Of a stretch of 64,000 bases of DNA, positions 1 to 13,000 are shown piece after piece (positions within the stretch are counted from its first letter, which is position 1; every line of letters starts with the position of its first letter). The translations under genes and the position numbers were made by a program. The stretch lies in NCBI GenBank assembly GCA_009741485.1, contig CM019237.1, positions 52,192,252 to 52,256,251 of the forward strand. Direction: 5' to 3'. The stretch comes from Malurus cyaneus samueli (taxonomy: Eukaryota > Chordata > Aves > Passeriformes > Maluridae). The notes below the pieces were generated by a model. It was not told the DNA's origin, did not search any database, and saw nothing but the letters and a program-made list of their open reading frames with translations.

Positions 1-980
1 GCTATTAGAATAAGTTTGAATAATAATAAAGAATAATAATAACCTGCTTCCCCTGTGAAATTTTTTTTATGACATTAAAAGAGAATTTGCCTGCCCAGGG
101 CTAGCCACTGTTTTCTTGGAGCAGGAGGTGAAGATGGAGTTGGTTTTCTCTGCTTACACTGTTTATTTTTGCATAGGGTAGGGCTGATGTCAGCACTGAG
201 AGATTAGATGATAGCTCTGTGATTCATATTTAAGAGTGAATAATGCTGAAAGGATTTGGGGAATACCCAGAAATATGGATTAGAGGAAACTGCACAAAAG
301 GCACTGGGATCAGGCTCAAAAAGAACAGGGACAGCTGACATCTAAATCTGAATCTACCTACTGATACCTAAAGGAAAAGGCAAAATGAAAGAGGCATTTG
401 AAAAACTTGGTTTCGCAAGAGAAAACTGGGCAATGAGGGGAGAAAGGAATGCAAGAAATAATTAGACACGTACAGAGTACAGATTATGTCACTTCTTCCC
501 AAAACTGGCAGCTCTGCTTAAACACTGCAGATTTCCTTTCACACATTTGTGAGCATTGAAAAGCGTGTGGAGTACAAAAGTCTGGCACCACAGGCAGCAG
601 GGAAAAACTGTACAATTGCAATTAAAAATCCCTATATTTCCATTAATTTTATGGTAAAGTTAGGTGTGACATATGGAGACTAGTCTCCAGAAAGAGAGGC
701 TATCCAATATATAATAATTATACATTGTAATACTCTCTACTGCTAATTTATTCCATCTTCCTTGCCTTGACTCTTGTTAAGTCCCTCACACAAAACTATA
801 TAAGGCAAATAGTTTCCTTTTTTCCAAACTTCCTACCTTACCACACTGTTCCTAAGAGACCAAGTTATCTCTAAAACATGTACAATATTGAAAACATGTC
901 AGATTCTGTTACTGTCCCACAGCCAATGTTTTAACACCGTGCTGTTAGTTCTATATTTGATAGTAAAGTGGTAGCAGTAC
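1..980 (-). other. ITPR2: Intron downstream of exon Y (partial)
   Basis: AT-rich intron sequence. I see no coding exon, CR1 fragment or structured RNA in it. Confidence 0.8.
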
Positions 981-1089
981 CTCTTCTGCAAAGTTAGTTT
1001 TCTTGTCAAGCATTTCTCGTAACGTCTGAAGAATTTTAATGCAGAGCTTTTCTTCTTTCTCCATTAGCTTCTTTGTGTGATTAATCAAC
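981..1089 (-). CDS. ITPR2: ITPR2 exon Y, last coding exon in window
   Basis: 109 nt (one base completing Lys, 36 codons) encoding [20 protein letters not shown] and [16 protein letters not shown]. The acceptor is TTTAAG and the donor GAG|GTACTG. The next family block (a GxxLRxxLxNRY segment) was not found in 1-980, so the following exon lies beyond the left edge. The donor is at the position where type 1 receptors carry the alternatively spliced SII insert. Confidence 0.94.
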
Positions 1090-4000
1090 CTTAAAGTAAA
1101 ATATGAAAACTTAAAGAGCATTGCACATTGTTGCTAAGCCATACTACAGTTTCTTTATCCATAAATTGCCCATTACTATATTTTTCCTCAAGGAAAGGAA
1201 ACAAAAGTGGGCAAGAGAAATCATAATTAAAAGGGAAATGGGACTTTCAAGGTGTTGGGAGATTTTTGTGTCAATTTGCATATCTTACTGCCCATACAGA
1301 AGGCAGAATTCTACATCCACTTTTTATGAGGGCTTCCAGTGAAGATCCAGACTTGCTATTTCATCCTTTCTTTTTTTAAAGGTAACTTATTTTAACCATT
1401 ATTTAAAGGTAACCGGTGTTCATCATTCATCTTGCAAATTTTAAAAGCTACAACCTTTACACCTCCCAGCTTCTGTGTGGTTATAATGTATTTATGATAC
1501 AATTAGCAAATGGTATTCAGCCAAAAGGATTTCCAAAAAACTTACATGGAAGTGTTCAGAAATACAGACATTTGGCTGAAACGTAATCGTTGTTTACATT
1601 CACACAACGACTTGACAAGACAGAAAACAAGGTACATTTCTGTCTCCAGCTATGACTGTGACAGGAGTTTGGATTTCAGTCAGCTGAAGCCGACACCAGA
1701 AGCAGCCTTTCTCTCTTTGTGCAGAACAGATCTGTGCACAGGTCCTTGCACTGGTTCACACATTGCTGGAGAAATGTTTGTGAAAATAGAAAGGGAGGAA
1801 ATGTAGGGGCCTTGGACAGGCTTTTTGTCCTTCAGTACCAGTGCTGGCTTATGTTGGGTAAAACAGAGTTCATCAAATTATGGTTTGGGATCGGCATGCA
1901 ACACATGCACAGAGCCATCGATTTACACTGAAAGATGGCAGTATTAATGGTCCCAAATCACAGCCACCAGAACAAAGGCTGGGAGAGCTTGTATTGTGTC
2001 ATCTAGACCAGCTCTGAATCCCAACAGAACTGAGCACATCCTGATCACTGCTAAGTTGGAATCACAGAACCATTTTGGTTGGAAAAGACTTCTCAGATAT
2101 CGAGCCCAACCTTTAACCTAACAGCCAAGGCCACCACTAAACCATTTCCCTAAATGCCACATATCCTTTAAATGACTCCAGGGACTGCTAATACCATCCT
2201 GGACTCAGTGGGGACATTGTGCAGGATTGTCCCACTGTCATCTCCACAGCTTTAATGAGCTTTGAGAACAAAACCAAGCAGTTCTCAGGCCTGCAGGACT
2301 AACAACATTTTAAAAGAAGTACATCTTTATCTAGGGATTTCTACATTATCTAGGGGCTACTTCGCCATGGGAAGTAATTGATTAAAATTGGACATCAGGT
2401 GGAATTTCTTCCTGGGAAGGGTTGTTAAACATTGGAATGGTTGCCCAGGGAGGAGATGGAGTCACCATCCCTAGAAGTGTTGATGAAATGACTGGACATG
2501 GCTCTCAGTGCTCTGGGCTGGTTGATAAAGTGGGATTCAATCGCAGAATGGACTCAATCTTAGAGGCATTTCCAACCTAAATGATTCCGTGATTCTGTGA
2601 AAACAGAAAACTTTATTGCATTTTCATGCTGGCTTCAAACAGGAGTTTGGACAGAGGACATGGGATGAGCCAACCACAAAATTAAACTTTAAAAACAAAA
2701 TTTCCAAACATATAAAGTATATTGTTATAATACTACCTCTGCAGAATATGCAAATAGCCAAGGAATCAGGAGAGCTGCCAAATACATTCATTTCCCCCAA
2801 GTTATCTCTGTTTAAATTATAGTTTCTCAAGGGCGGGGAGGGCATCTCACTTGAGGACTAATAAAAAATTTGCAAGACTCTATTCCAATGCACAGACTGC
2901 AAATAAAACATCTAATAATTCAAGACCAGATAGGGGTGCCAGTGAAATGTATTTTTAAAGAACTGTTGGCAGTTTAAAATAAAAATATCTATTTGCTGTA
3001 CCAAAAAAAAAAAAATCCAACAAAAAATCCACAAGCCTTGAGCACCCCACTGTTTCATTATGAATTCTTGAAAATTCTGCTATGGAAAGTCGAAGTTTCT
3101 GCTGTTGATTTGGAAAATGTAATAGCAAAACAAGCCTATTAAGAAAACAGAAGTAGGTTGAGCCTGCCACAATTTTAACAAGCCACTAACAACCCATTTC
3201 TAGCAGGTAAGGCAAGCAATCTCTCCCCTTGCTTTCCCCAGACAACAAAACTGCTGAGAAACACAAAACATGGAGAAAAAGACCTCACTTTAAGCTTTCA
3301 ATAGTGAACTCAGACACCGGAATGCTTAAATCTCTGCTGAAAAGCACAGGTAAGTGCTGTTGAAAATGTTAAAACCCTGTCATCTTTCCCAAGAAACAAA
3401 TAGGCCCCTCTGAATGCCACTTACTTGGACATGAAAGCACCACACCTTATTCTGGCATCACTGCCCTCAGGAAAAAGGAGCTCTGGGCTGTGCAGCACAT
3501 CAACCAGCACTGAGAATTCAGCTTGCATCATGGGAGTGAACTGCTGCTCCAAGGAGGACACCACGTCCTAGGGAAGACAGGAGAACAACATCCAAAACTG
3601 CAAGAGAACTACAACAACATCGCTGCGGAATCGCACAGCTCAGTGTGATGCACTGCTTGGCATATTCCGATGGTGCAGGAGCCCTGGGCAAGGCAGGTGA
3701 CTGTAAAGCCACCTCAAGCCTCTCTTCACACCACTCCTCAAGCAGGGCAGGGGGAGAAGGTGCCCATTGCTGTTCTCTTTCAAATTTCTCCTCTGAAGTG
3801 CTGCTCCCAAAACCAGTGGCAACAGGCAGGATGATGGTGTGCTAGGAAAACAATGCTGATCACACACAGTTAGTGTGTCACCTCAGGTGTTGTGTCCTTG
3901 GTGTTTAGGGCCCCTCTGTTTGTCTGGGTCCTGCTGTTTTCTCAGTTGATGAACCCCTGATGCTGTTTAAGCTCTACATGCACAAGGTGATCTCCATCTC

Positions 4001-7000
4001 ATGGAAATCTCCATGACACAACCTGACATAGTGGCTCCTAAAACCTCCAGTCCCTTCTCTGCAGCCACAACAGGATGCATGGCCATGGGGAGGCAGAAAG
4101 AGATCCTGCTCTTTGGAGCACTTTGAGGAGAACACAGCTTGAATATTGTGTGCAGTTTTGGGAACCAGAATATAAGAAAGAGCTAAAGCTCTTAGAGAGC
4201 ATCTAAAGGAGGGACATGGAGATGGGGAAGGGTCTGGAGGTGAAGCCCCACAAGGAGCAGCTGAGGGCACTTGGTCTGTTCAGCTGGAGGAGACTGAGGG
4301 CAGAGCTCCCAGCAGTTCTGCAGCTCCCTCAGGAGGGGAAGAGGAGGGGCAGGCCCCGATCTCTGCTCTCTGTGACCAGGGACAGGATGCAGGGAACAGC
4401 TGGGGCTGTGCCAGGGGAGGGTTAGGGTGGCTATCAGGGAACAGTTCTTACTCCAGAGGGTGGTGGGGCACTGAACAAGCTCCCCAGGAAATGATCAGGG
4501 CCCCAAGGCTGCCAGAGCTCCAGGAGTGTTTGGACATTGCTCTCAGGCACAGGTGGGATTGCTGGGGTGTCTGTGCAGGGCCAGGAGTTGGACTCGATGA
4601 TCCTTGTGGGACCCTTCCAGCTCAGCTCATTCTGGGACACCTCCTACCCCTGACTGTAGGACCCAAATGCCCATCCTGGATCAACAGGCCCTGCTTTGCC
4701 CAGGCACAGACAGGAGCTGAACCTTCTGCTGCCCCCACACAGAAATGCAATGGCTCCTCTAATCCAGCACCACAAATGCTCTGTGCCTGTCTCTGGTGTT
4801 TTCCACATCTGGCACATGTGACACAACTGCCCTCCCCCTGCTGCCCAAGCCATTTGCTATGTCTGTACCTGTAGTTTCTCTATGATATTCCTGTAATCCC
4901 AGGCAGGTCCACCAAGAGCTTCTTTGAAGCGAGGTCCACTGCGGGCTGACATTCTCCAGCCCATGGCTGCCCTCTGCACCATGTTGGAGTGACTCTTCAT
5001 GAACAAGGTGTTGACCTGGCTGTCCAAATCCACTGGAATCGCAATCCCGCGGTTCTTTGCTTTAATAGGAATAAAAAACCCAAGACATTTAAGGTGACAA
5101 AAACTTGATGAGGATCATAGCATGCAAAAGACTGCTCCCGTTGAAGTAAAGGGGCAGGGTGATGCCACTTCAGTAGGTTTTAGAAATAAGGATCCTAAAA
5201 ATAAGGACCCTGAAATGTAAGGATTCCATATAATTCTAAGTGGTAGAAGTCAGCCATAATCTAGTTAAAGAAAGGAAGCTGTACTACTTTAAATGAGATG
5301 AGGACTGTTTCCAGTATATTTTTTCATAGACACAGACATTTATTTTTTAAAACAGAGTAATTGTTTTACTAACTTGAAAAAATCCAGATATATCAATAAA
5401 TGCAACAAAAGGAGTATGTATTATTATTTAAACAGTTTGACTGTCTTCAGAAGCAAATTCTAGAATTCTCCTTTCTAGTGGGCATATGCACATTTATCCA
5501 ATTTATCCCAAGTACTCTTGGTTGCTTTTCTGTGAATTTCTCTTGTGAAGACCTTGAGGAACCAAGTGCATACAAATTCAATTTGAAAAAGACTGTCTCT
5601 TCTCTCTGCATTTCCTATACTGCTAGGGTTGCTAGACCCTGGATTCCTGGATGGTTCCTGGATGCCACTGCAATATATCCAGTAGTTAATAAATATCTGA
5701 TAGTCTAAATGATAGTTAAAAAGAAATTAACCAGTACCTAGAAAATGCTATTTATTTTTCTTTTTTAGACTTAACAGGCATGAAATGACATGTAGAAAGA
5801 ATACCAGAATTTAAAAATAAAAAAGGAAAGACTTGCAGGAATTCTTACAGGGCATCCACTATTAAACTGCTATAGCATCCTGAACTGTTGTTTGGAAAGG
5901 AAGTTTGGAAGGCAATGTTAGAAGGTATCTGCCCTCTCCCTCAGTAAAATCTCTGTCTTAGTTGCTCCTCTCCATTCCACTGGAGATCGGACAGCATTGT
6001 TTTCTGACTCAGAATGAGTTGTTTGAAATTTAACCAATAAAAAAGAGTTTGTCGCATCTCTGTAAGTGTCCAAGTGAAGGGGCTTGGGCTGGGATAGTGC
6101 AAGGTACTCCTGCCTGTGACTGGGGCTGGAACTGGATGGTCTTTAAGGTCCCTTCCAACCCAAGCCATTCTGTGATTCTATGATCAATGCAGCAATATCT
6201 CTGAAAGATTAGGTCCTGTTCCAGTGATTAAACTCTGTATTCTACGTCATTTCACTTCCATGGCACAGCTTATGTTTAAAAAAAACTTAGAAGTGAAATG
6301 GAGAAGCAGTTCTAATCCATTTGTAATAATGACTAATAAGTCATTTTTCAGTATTCCTTATTGAAACAAGGTGAATTTTGAAAAACCATTAGCCCAAATT
6401 GCAGTTCTGCACAAAGTTTCTCTGTGGCATTTCCCCACCATTCCACACTAAAGGGCTTTCCACAGTGGGGGAAGGCATCAAAAATATTCCACCCTTCCCT
6501 CCCTCCCTCCTAGATCTTAAAACATACAAAACTTTAAGTCTTGAAGCTGTGAAGTCAGCAGATGCCCTTCTTTCCCAAACAGCCCATGCAGCCAACCCCA
6601 CAGAGGACGTGCAGGCAGAGGCAGCGCACAGCTCTGATGAATGAAGGCTGCAGTGCTGCCAAGCACAGTGAGTCACAGATCCCAGGCACAAACTTTCTCT
6701 TCCCCTCAGTACTAGATCGGAATGACAGCTTTTAGTATAAACCTAAATCTGCCTGTGACACCTCAGCCCCCAGCCTTAGTGACTGTGGCAAGGGTGCCGT
6801 GTCAGGGGCACTCTCATCCCTCTAATGGATTCTGCAGGTTCAGGGCACTCTCCTCTCTTCCCACTGCAAGGCTGTGTCCTGATGCAGGACGGGGGCTTCC
6901 CCTGTGGACCAGGCGGTTCCACTGGGATGGAGGAGAGCTCTGTAATTCCATTCCTGGTAGCATTTCTTTTAAATGGTTGGCCGCAGGGAATGTATAAAAA

Positions 7001-10000
7001 AAAAATTTTAGGTCAAGCTGGGAAGACACAAATTGAGTTTTCCTTTCCACTCTCCATTTGTTTTGAAGGCAGGCTCCTGATTAACATGTGGAAAATGCCA
7101 TGGCTGGCCATTATTTCTAATGATTGTTTTTCCATATAATTTGACTGGGCTATTTTTCAAAACACATTTGCCCTGTTGCTGCTTATTTTACCAGAGAAGT
7201 CCATTACAGTTCTGCTAGTGTGGGTAGGGTGCTGCAGCCTATTACTCCAATTTATTGTGTCCTAATGTCAATCACTGGAATGTTACTGGACAATGCTTAC
7301 TTCTCAATTAAGTGGAATGTATGCAGAGTCCTGATATATCGAAGAATAAATTTAGCAATGGGGAGCACACTGCTCAGAGGAAAACCTAGACTTCTGCAGT
7401 CCTATAGATGCCATTTGAAGTTAACAACTTCCATCAGTGTCTGAGGAGCAGTCAAGGACTATGAATGTTCAAAGAGTTGCAGCTAATTAAAACTACCACA
7501 AAGAAAACCAGAGAGAGAAAAAAAAATTCCTTTGTTATGAGCAGTTCTTACATGTATAATTCCATTTGTAATTAAGATTTGTATTGGTTGTCAAAGGGCA
7601 CTGTTGAAGTCTAAGCTATAAACAAAGCCTTTGTCTTCTTATTTCTTTGCAGCTTGTAGAAAGTTTATCTTTCATTTGTTTCACATTTCATTATTTAAAA
7701 CAACATGAAACATATTTTTACATTTTGGAAAGCTGATGAACAAATGTGAACATAAATATTTATTTTTAATTTAGGTGTTGTAGGCTGCTTTCCTCTTCAA
7801 AATGTGTCAATCTCCCTTAAAGTATCAACATCAAATATTTAAAAGCATGTTTATTTTTGTTCCACTTAGAAATACTTTTGGACAGCACTCAAACTTGCAA
7901 AGTACAGTTAGAGCTGGTAGACAATGGAGCCAAGAGAGGGTAAAATTCTGTCTTTTATCTGACTGGTGAAGTTGGAAAAAGCTACATGGCTATCTGCACG
8001 TAAATATCCAGCAGGATATTTACCAGGATGGACTCAATGATCCTTTGGGTCCCTTCCAAGTCAGAATATTGTGTGATTCTGTGATGTCTTCAGCAAAGGT
8101 AAATTCTGCCCTGCAGTGGAGGGCACATCTCAGGCTTATAAGTGCCCAATTCTCACCTAGGGCAGCATGCACAGGGCTAATTACACCCTGAATACATGAC
8201 ATCGTTTTTCCAGTGTCAGAGGAGATGGAATTTCAGGGAAATCCTTTGAACTACTAACTCTCAATCTGCTGCTCCCAATTATCTCTCAACAAGAGAGCCA
8301 AGATGAGCGAGCAAACAGGACCTGTGGCAATGGTAAGAAACGAGGTGCCATGAATTCAGCCAGGTCACAGCAAAATGTTCTGCCCTTTGCTGGATGGTTC
8401 TGTGGGTATCCAGTGCATCAGCAGCTTTCCTCCCCCTTACTCCTTAAACAATGAAAAAGTACTCGGAGACTCAAAAGAAAAGGGCGCCATGAATGTCAAG
8501 AATAAAGTAGCTAAAAATCAAGGTGCTCTTGACGAGCGAGCGAGACTCCAGCACAGTCCTAGAGCACAGTCCCGCTGCTCCCAGAGGGTGAAATGGGCCC
8601 GGGTGTTATTTTGTTAAATTACCTACATGTAGTTCTCTTCACAGAAGCACAGCAATTGGACCTATTTCAGGAATGCCTCCTGAAGCACCATCCTTTCACT
8701 GTGCTGCTGCCTGAGGACCAATTTAGTTGTAAGGATTTCCAGGAAGTGGCCCTTGTCTGTAATTTTCCTTGGAAGCCCATTCTTCAGAATAATCTATCTT
8801 GCCATGAGGAACCTTGCTGTTCTCACTGATTCCACCTATTGCTCCCTAATTTTAAATTTCACTCCATTAGCTTTTGCAGTATAGACAAAATACAACGGGT
8901 GTAGTGGCTTCACAGCTAATTAACCCTAAACCGTCCCTGGAGTGGATTTTGAGGGGGACACGGAGACACACAGGCATTTCAACAGTAAGAATCCCTCAGG
9001 GAGGGGTATGATGGGCAATGTGGGTCAGAAGAAAGCCTCAGCAGTACCTGGCTGTGAATCCTTTCCTCTGCTCACAGTTTACACCCCCTGGTAGTCGCAG
9101 ACAGATCTATCATGTTCTCCCACGCTTCCCAGTTGTCACGTAACGGAGCGATGCATATTTAGTTCAATTAATTTTGTTCCATAAATCAGTCCCTCCAGCT
9201 CCTTAATCATTTACTGACTGCTTAACAAATGCATTTGGATGGAGAGACACTAATGCTAGCGACAGCAAGACTTTTTAAGGGAAATAAAAGCTTTGTGTAG
9301 ACAAGACACAAACCTGCCAATCTTGTACCCTTCACTTGGATGTTTTTTTCCAACAGAAAATCTATGCTAAAATATTTATCAGCCTGTAAAAAGATCATCA
9401 TTGAATTTTTCTTGCAATTAGGGAAACACAAACAGTTAAAATAGAATAAAATATGTGCTTCATCTGAAATGTATTCTTCTTGCTGTCAAAAAAGTAACAA
9501 CAGGATAATTATTTTATTTGAACTAAAAATTGAAAATGAAGGTCTAGCTTTTTATAAAATGGAAAAAAGATTTTAAAATTCAAATGGGAAGTGAAGTAAA
9601 TGTATTTTCAGGACTGAAAAAAACTATTACATGAAAATTCTTCTATATGGACATTAAAATACTCATAATAATTCCAAAGAAGCAATAAAATGTGACCTAG
9701 ATTTTATGTTCCATGTTTTCTATTTGTCATTTGTCAGGGAAAAGTAAAGGGCTTTAGAGGGCATAAAGATGGTCAAGAAGAGCCACGGGAGAGTTTTTTT
9801 TTTGATTCCATACAAGAAGGTATTGGTGACTTAAAATTAGAGAATAAATACTCAAGTAGAAAGGACTTCACTACACCTTCGACCATCTGCTCTCGGTTTC
9901 AGACAACCCATGTTCTTTAATATCTTTGGAAAAATTTATTGAGCCCCATTTAAAATGAAGGCAGCTTATCTGCCACCCCTCCTCCCTCCACTCTCTCTCA

Positions 10001-13000
10001 GCCCATTGACCAAGGACATCCTTCCAAAGTTGGTTCCAATCCTCTGATTTACAATCTAAATTTATTTAGGTTATTTACAACCTAGTGTAATTTATGTCCA
10101 GTTGGTTTTGGGTCAGCACTGTCCTTGAGCTTAAATGTCTCTGTGACTATCTATCTTCTTAAATACTTTTAAAGAGCAACAACACAGGTCTGTGTTTTGC
10201 TAGGCAAAACACATGGGGGTTCTGAATTCCCCTCCTGGAACACAGTTCTCCTTTCCCCTGACCACCACAGCAGTGCTTCCTCTGTACCCGTTCCAGTTTT
10301 CAACTTAGGAAATGGCAATCTTACAGGGCTCACCTCAAATTTTGTAGGATGGAAATAAGAATTCTCCTTTTGCTTCTCCTGCACAATATCCTAGATCATA
10401 ATCTGATATGACTAATGCAATTTGGCTTGCTAACAAGTTTTTGGTTTTTTTTTTTTTTTAAAGGTCTGCCAAGAGACGTAGTCTAACAAAATGCAGGTTC
10501 TTATCTGGCACAATTTATTCACCTGGGAAATTCCAATTATTTCATTATTGGTGGTCACAGCACAGGCACATACAGACTACATTCTTGGGATATACACAGT
10601 GTCAAAGGGAAGGTTCAATTTTTAAAAACACGAGGGAGAAAACTAATGGATACTACAGAGACCAGAGTGTGAGACAAGCACCTTTGCCCTTGTACCAGAA
10701 AACTGATGCTCAGAGATGAATATACAAGAATCTATGCTTAATTAAGAAGCAAAGACAGTTCTCCGCATGGGTCCTGAAGGATTGGTCAGTCCTGGGAGAA
10801 AGACCCGGCTCCAATGCCATGTAGGATATGCAATTTAAGATATACAACCTTTGGTTGTGAGGATAGGAGGTATTCTCCAGTCTTTACGGAAAGACAGTAA
10901 ATGGTTTGAAATGCAAACTTTGAGACTGGCCTCCACCCTTCTCAACCTTGCAAAGATCATAAAATGCACAGACTGAAACTGCCTTGATAATGAATTCATT
11001 CGAAATCAATTTAATGGTTAGATGTCCTAGTTCCTCTCTTTTCACAAAGGGTCTGGGGAACTTTTAAACATTTTTCATTTGTTGCTATTTTACCAGGCAG
11101 ATGGGAGTTGTTTGGATCATACATTTTCTGGTCTGCATTTTCAAGCTAAAGTTCAGTCCTATGTAATAATAGAGAAAAGGCAAAAGTGATGTATGTGTAA
11201 CGTGTTCATTCTCACTACTGTGATAACCCACTTCAGAAATCCATATGAACAAGTCACATTAATGTATGTATATTATTTCATAAGGCTTTCTATTTATGCC
11301 AAGCAGCCAGGTGTCTCCCAGGCAATAAAAACCTGGTGCCCATCCCTGTGTTCCAAACCTCCTGGAACCACAGAGGGGTCTGCTGAGGAAGAGAAGCAAA
11401 GCCTCTAAGCTTCCTGCTGAACTGGAGGTAGGAAACTGCCTGGAGATAAAGCAGCAAGTGAAAAGTTTATGTATTTTCTCCCTGTGGTGTAGTCGAACTA
11501 CCAGCGTTAAAAAAAAATACACTTCTGCAAAATATCCTTTTGTTGACCTGGGAGGTAATGCACATTCTTAGAGAGCTCATCAGAAGGAAAGTGTGATGAT
11601 CTTAAGCTCTTGAGGCAGTGCTTGCACCCATCTGCCAGCAACAAACCAGGAAGCACTGGGCAGAGTGTATGTTGCTTAAACTTGCTCTGAAGTGGGTCTT
11701 TTTAAAGCAAATCATCATATGGATCTTTCATATCTTGCGAAATCTGTGTAGGATCTCTCTTCCCCCTGAGATTCATTTGTAAATCCAGGGCAATGACACC
11801 GCCAACAAAAAAATCATGTTTGTTCCTTCAACTCTATACTACACTTATTTTCCTGTAGAAGTGTTTAGTCCCTGCTGTAAATCTGTCCAATGCTCCATCT
11901 TTCTGATATAGGCAAAAATTTTTTAGAGGCTTTTTAAAGCCCTGCTGTGAAACACGAAGGCCCTAACATTAAAGCTGTCAGATTCTCAAGTCAGAAGAGC
12001 GAAAAAAAGGTCCACATACACGGCCAGCAAAAGAGGCACTAGGAGGCTGCTATGTTTGTGTCATGGAAGATGCCTCTGGCTTCTCTAAGCCAAGCGTCAT
12101 TTTGGGCAGTGAAACACTCGACAGAGAAAAGCACCAGGCATACACTGCAATCACAGAAGGGCTTTGGCTGTAAAAGCCTTTGGTACCCTCAGCTGGGGCA
12201 CTTTTCCCAAATATTTCCACAGAGAAGAGCCGGCCTACTCAATTAAGCCAGGGAAGACACGTTTGCCATCGTGCCTAAAAACACCAAGTATCACCCTCAA
12301 TTAAAATCTTCCCTGGCCCGGTAAATTTTGCACAGAGGTGTTTATCAAAAACTCTGCTTCCACTTCTTCTCTGGCTAACTTGCTCTTTGAGGAAATCCCC
12401 CTCACCTCTTTCCTTACTCTCCCTTTCTGCACTGACAAAATAAAACACTAAATAAAAACGTGGCAATTGTCTGACATGACACAATTTTACTGTGTTGGAT
12501 ATTGTTATTAGTGATGAATCCCCAAATGGTTGTTATGATATGGGCAAGGAAATCATCAATGGGGATGCTGGCGTGTGCCTTCAGGGAGCTGCTCTGAGGC
12601 TGCCAGCCCATGGCACCCCCAGGGGTTTCCCAGCCTCTCTGTTCCTTCTCCTGCTGCAGAGAAGTCCCAGAGGAGGACACGGAGTGATCCCTTCACTGAC
12701 AGCTCAGCTCCACTTTGTCACACCTGAGAGTGCCCAAAGCATGGCGGGGGTCCCAGGAGTGGGATGTCAAAGTAGTAAGAAGGAGGTTGGACCCATAGGA
12801 CATCATGAGAGTTTCTTCTAAAAAAAAAAACAATAACTGTAAACCATCTCCAGGAAAAAAAAAAAAAGAAACAAAAAAAAAAAAAAAAAAACCAAAAACC
12901 TGAACAAAACAAAGGACTGTAGTGAAGGTAGAAATTAAATTCCACAAATAGGGAACTAAGTCACATATCTGAAGCAAACTCCAGACATCAGCCATTCGAA

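Larger units (their letters stand above)
1090..3424 (-). other. ITPR2: Intron X-Y (2335 bp)
   Basis: Holds two CR1 fragments in opposite orientation (about 2059-2192 and 2385-2600). The rest is unique AT-rich sequence with no recognised feature. Confidence 0.85.

Noticed and set aside
1..980. Possible next ITPR2 exon below exon Y
   Set aside because: No minus-strand segment here matches the expected LRxxLxNRY block, so that exon must be outside the window.
4491..4874. 127-codon plus-strand open frame
   Set aside because: Mostly CR1 sequence (4098-4640) running to the antisense edge of exon W; not a gene.
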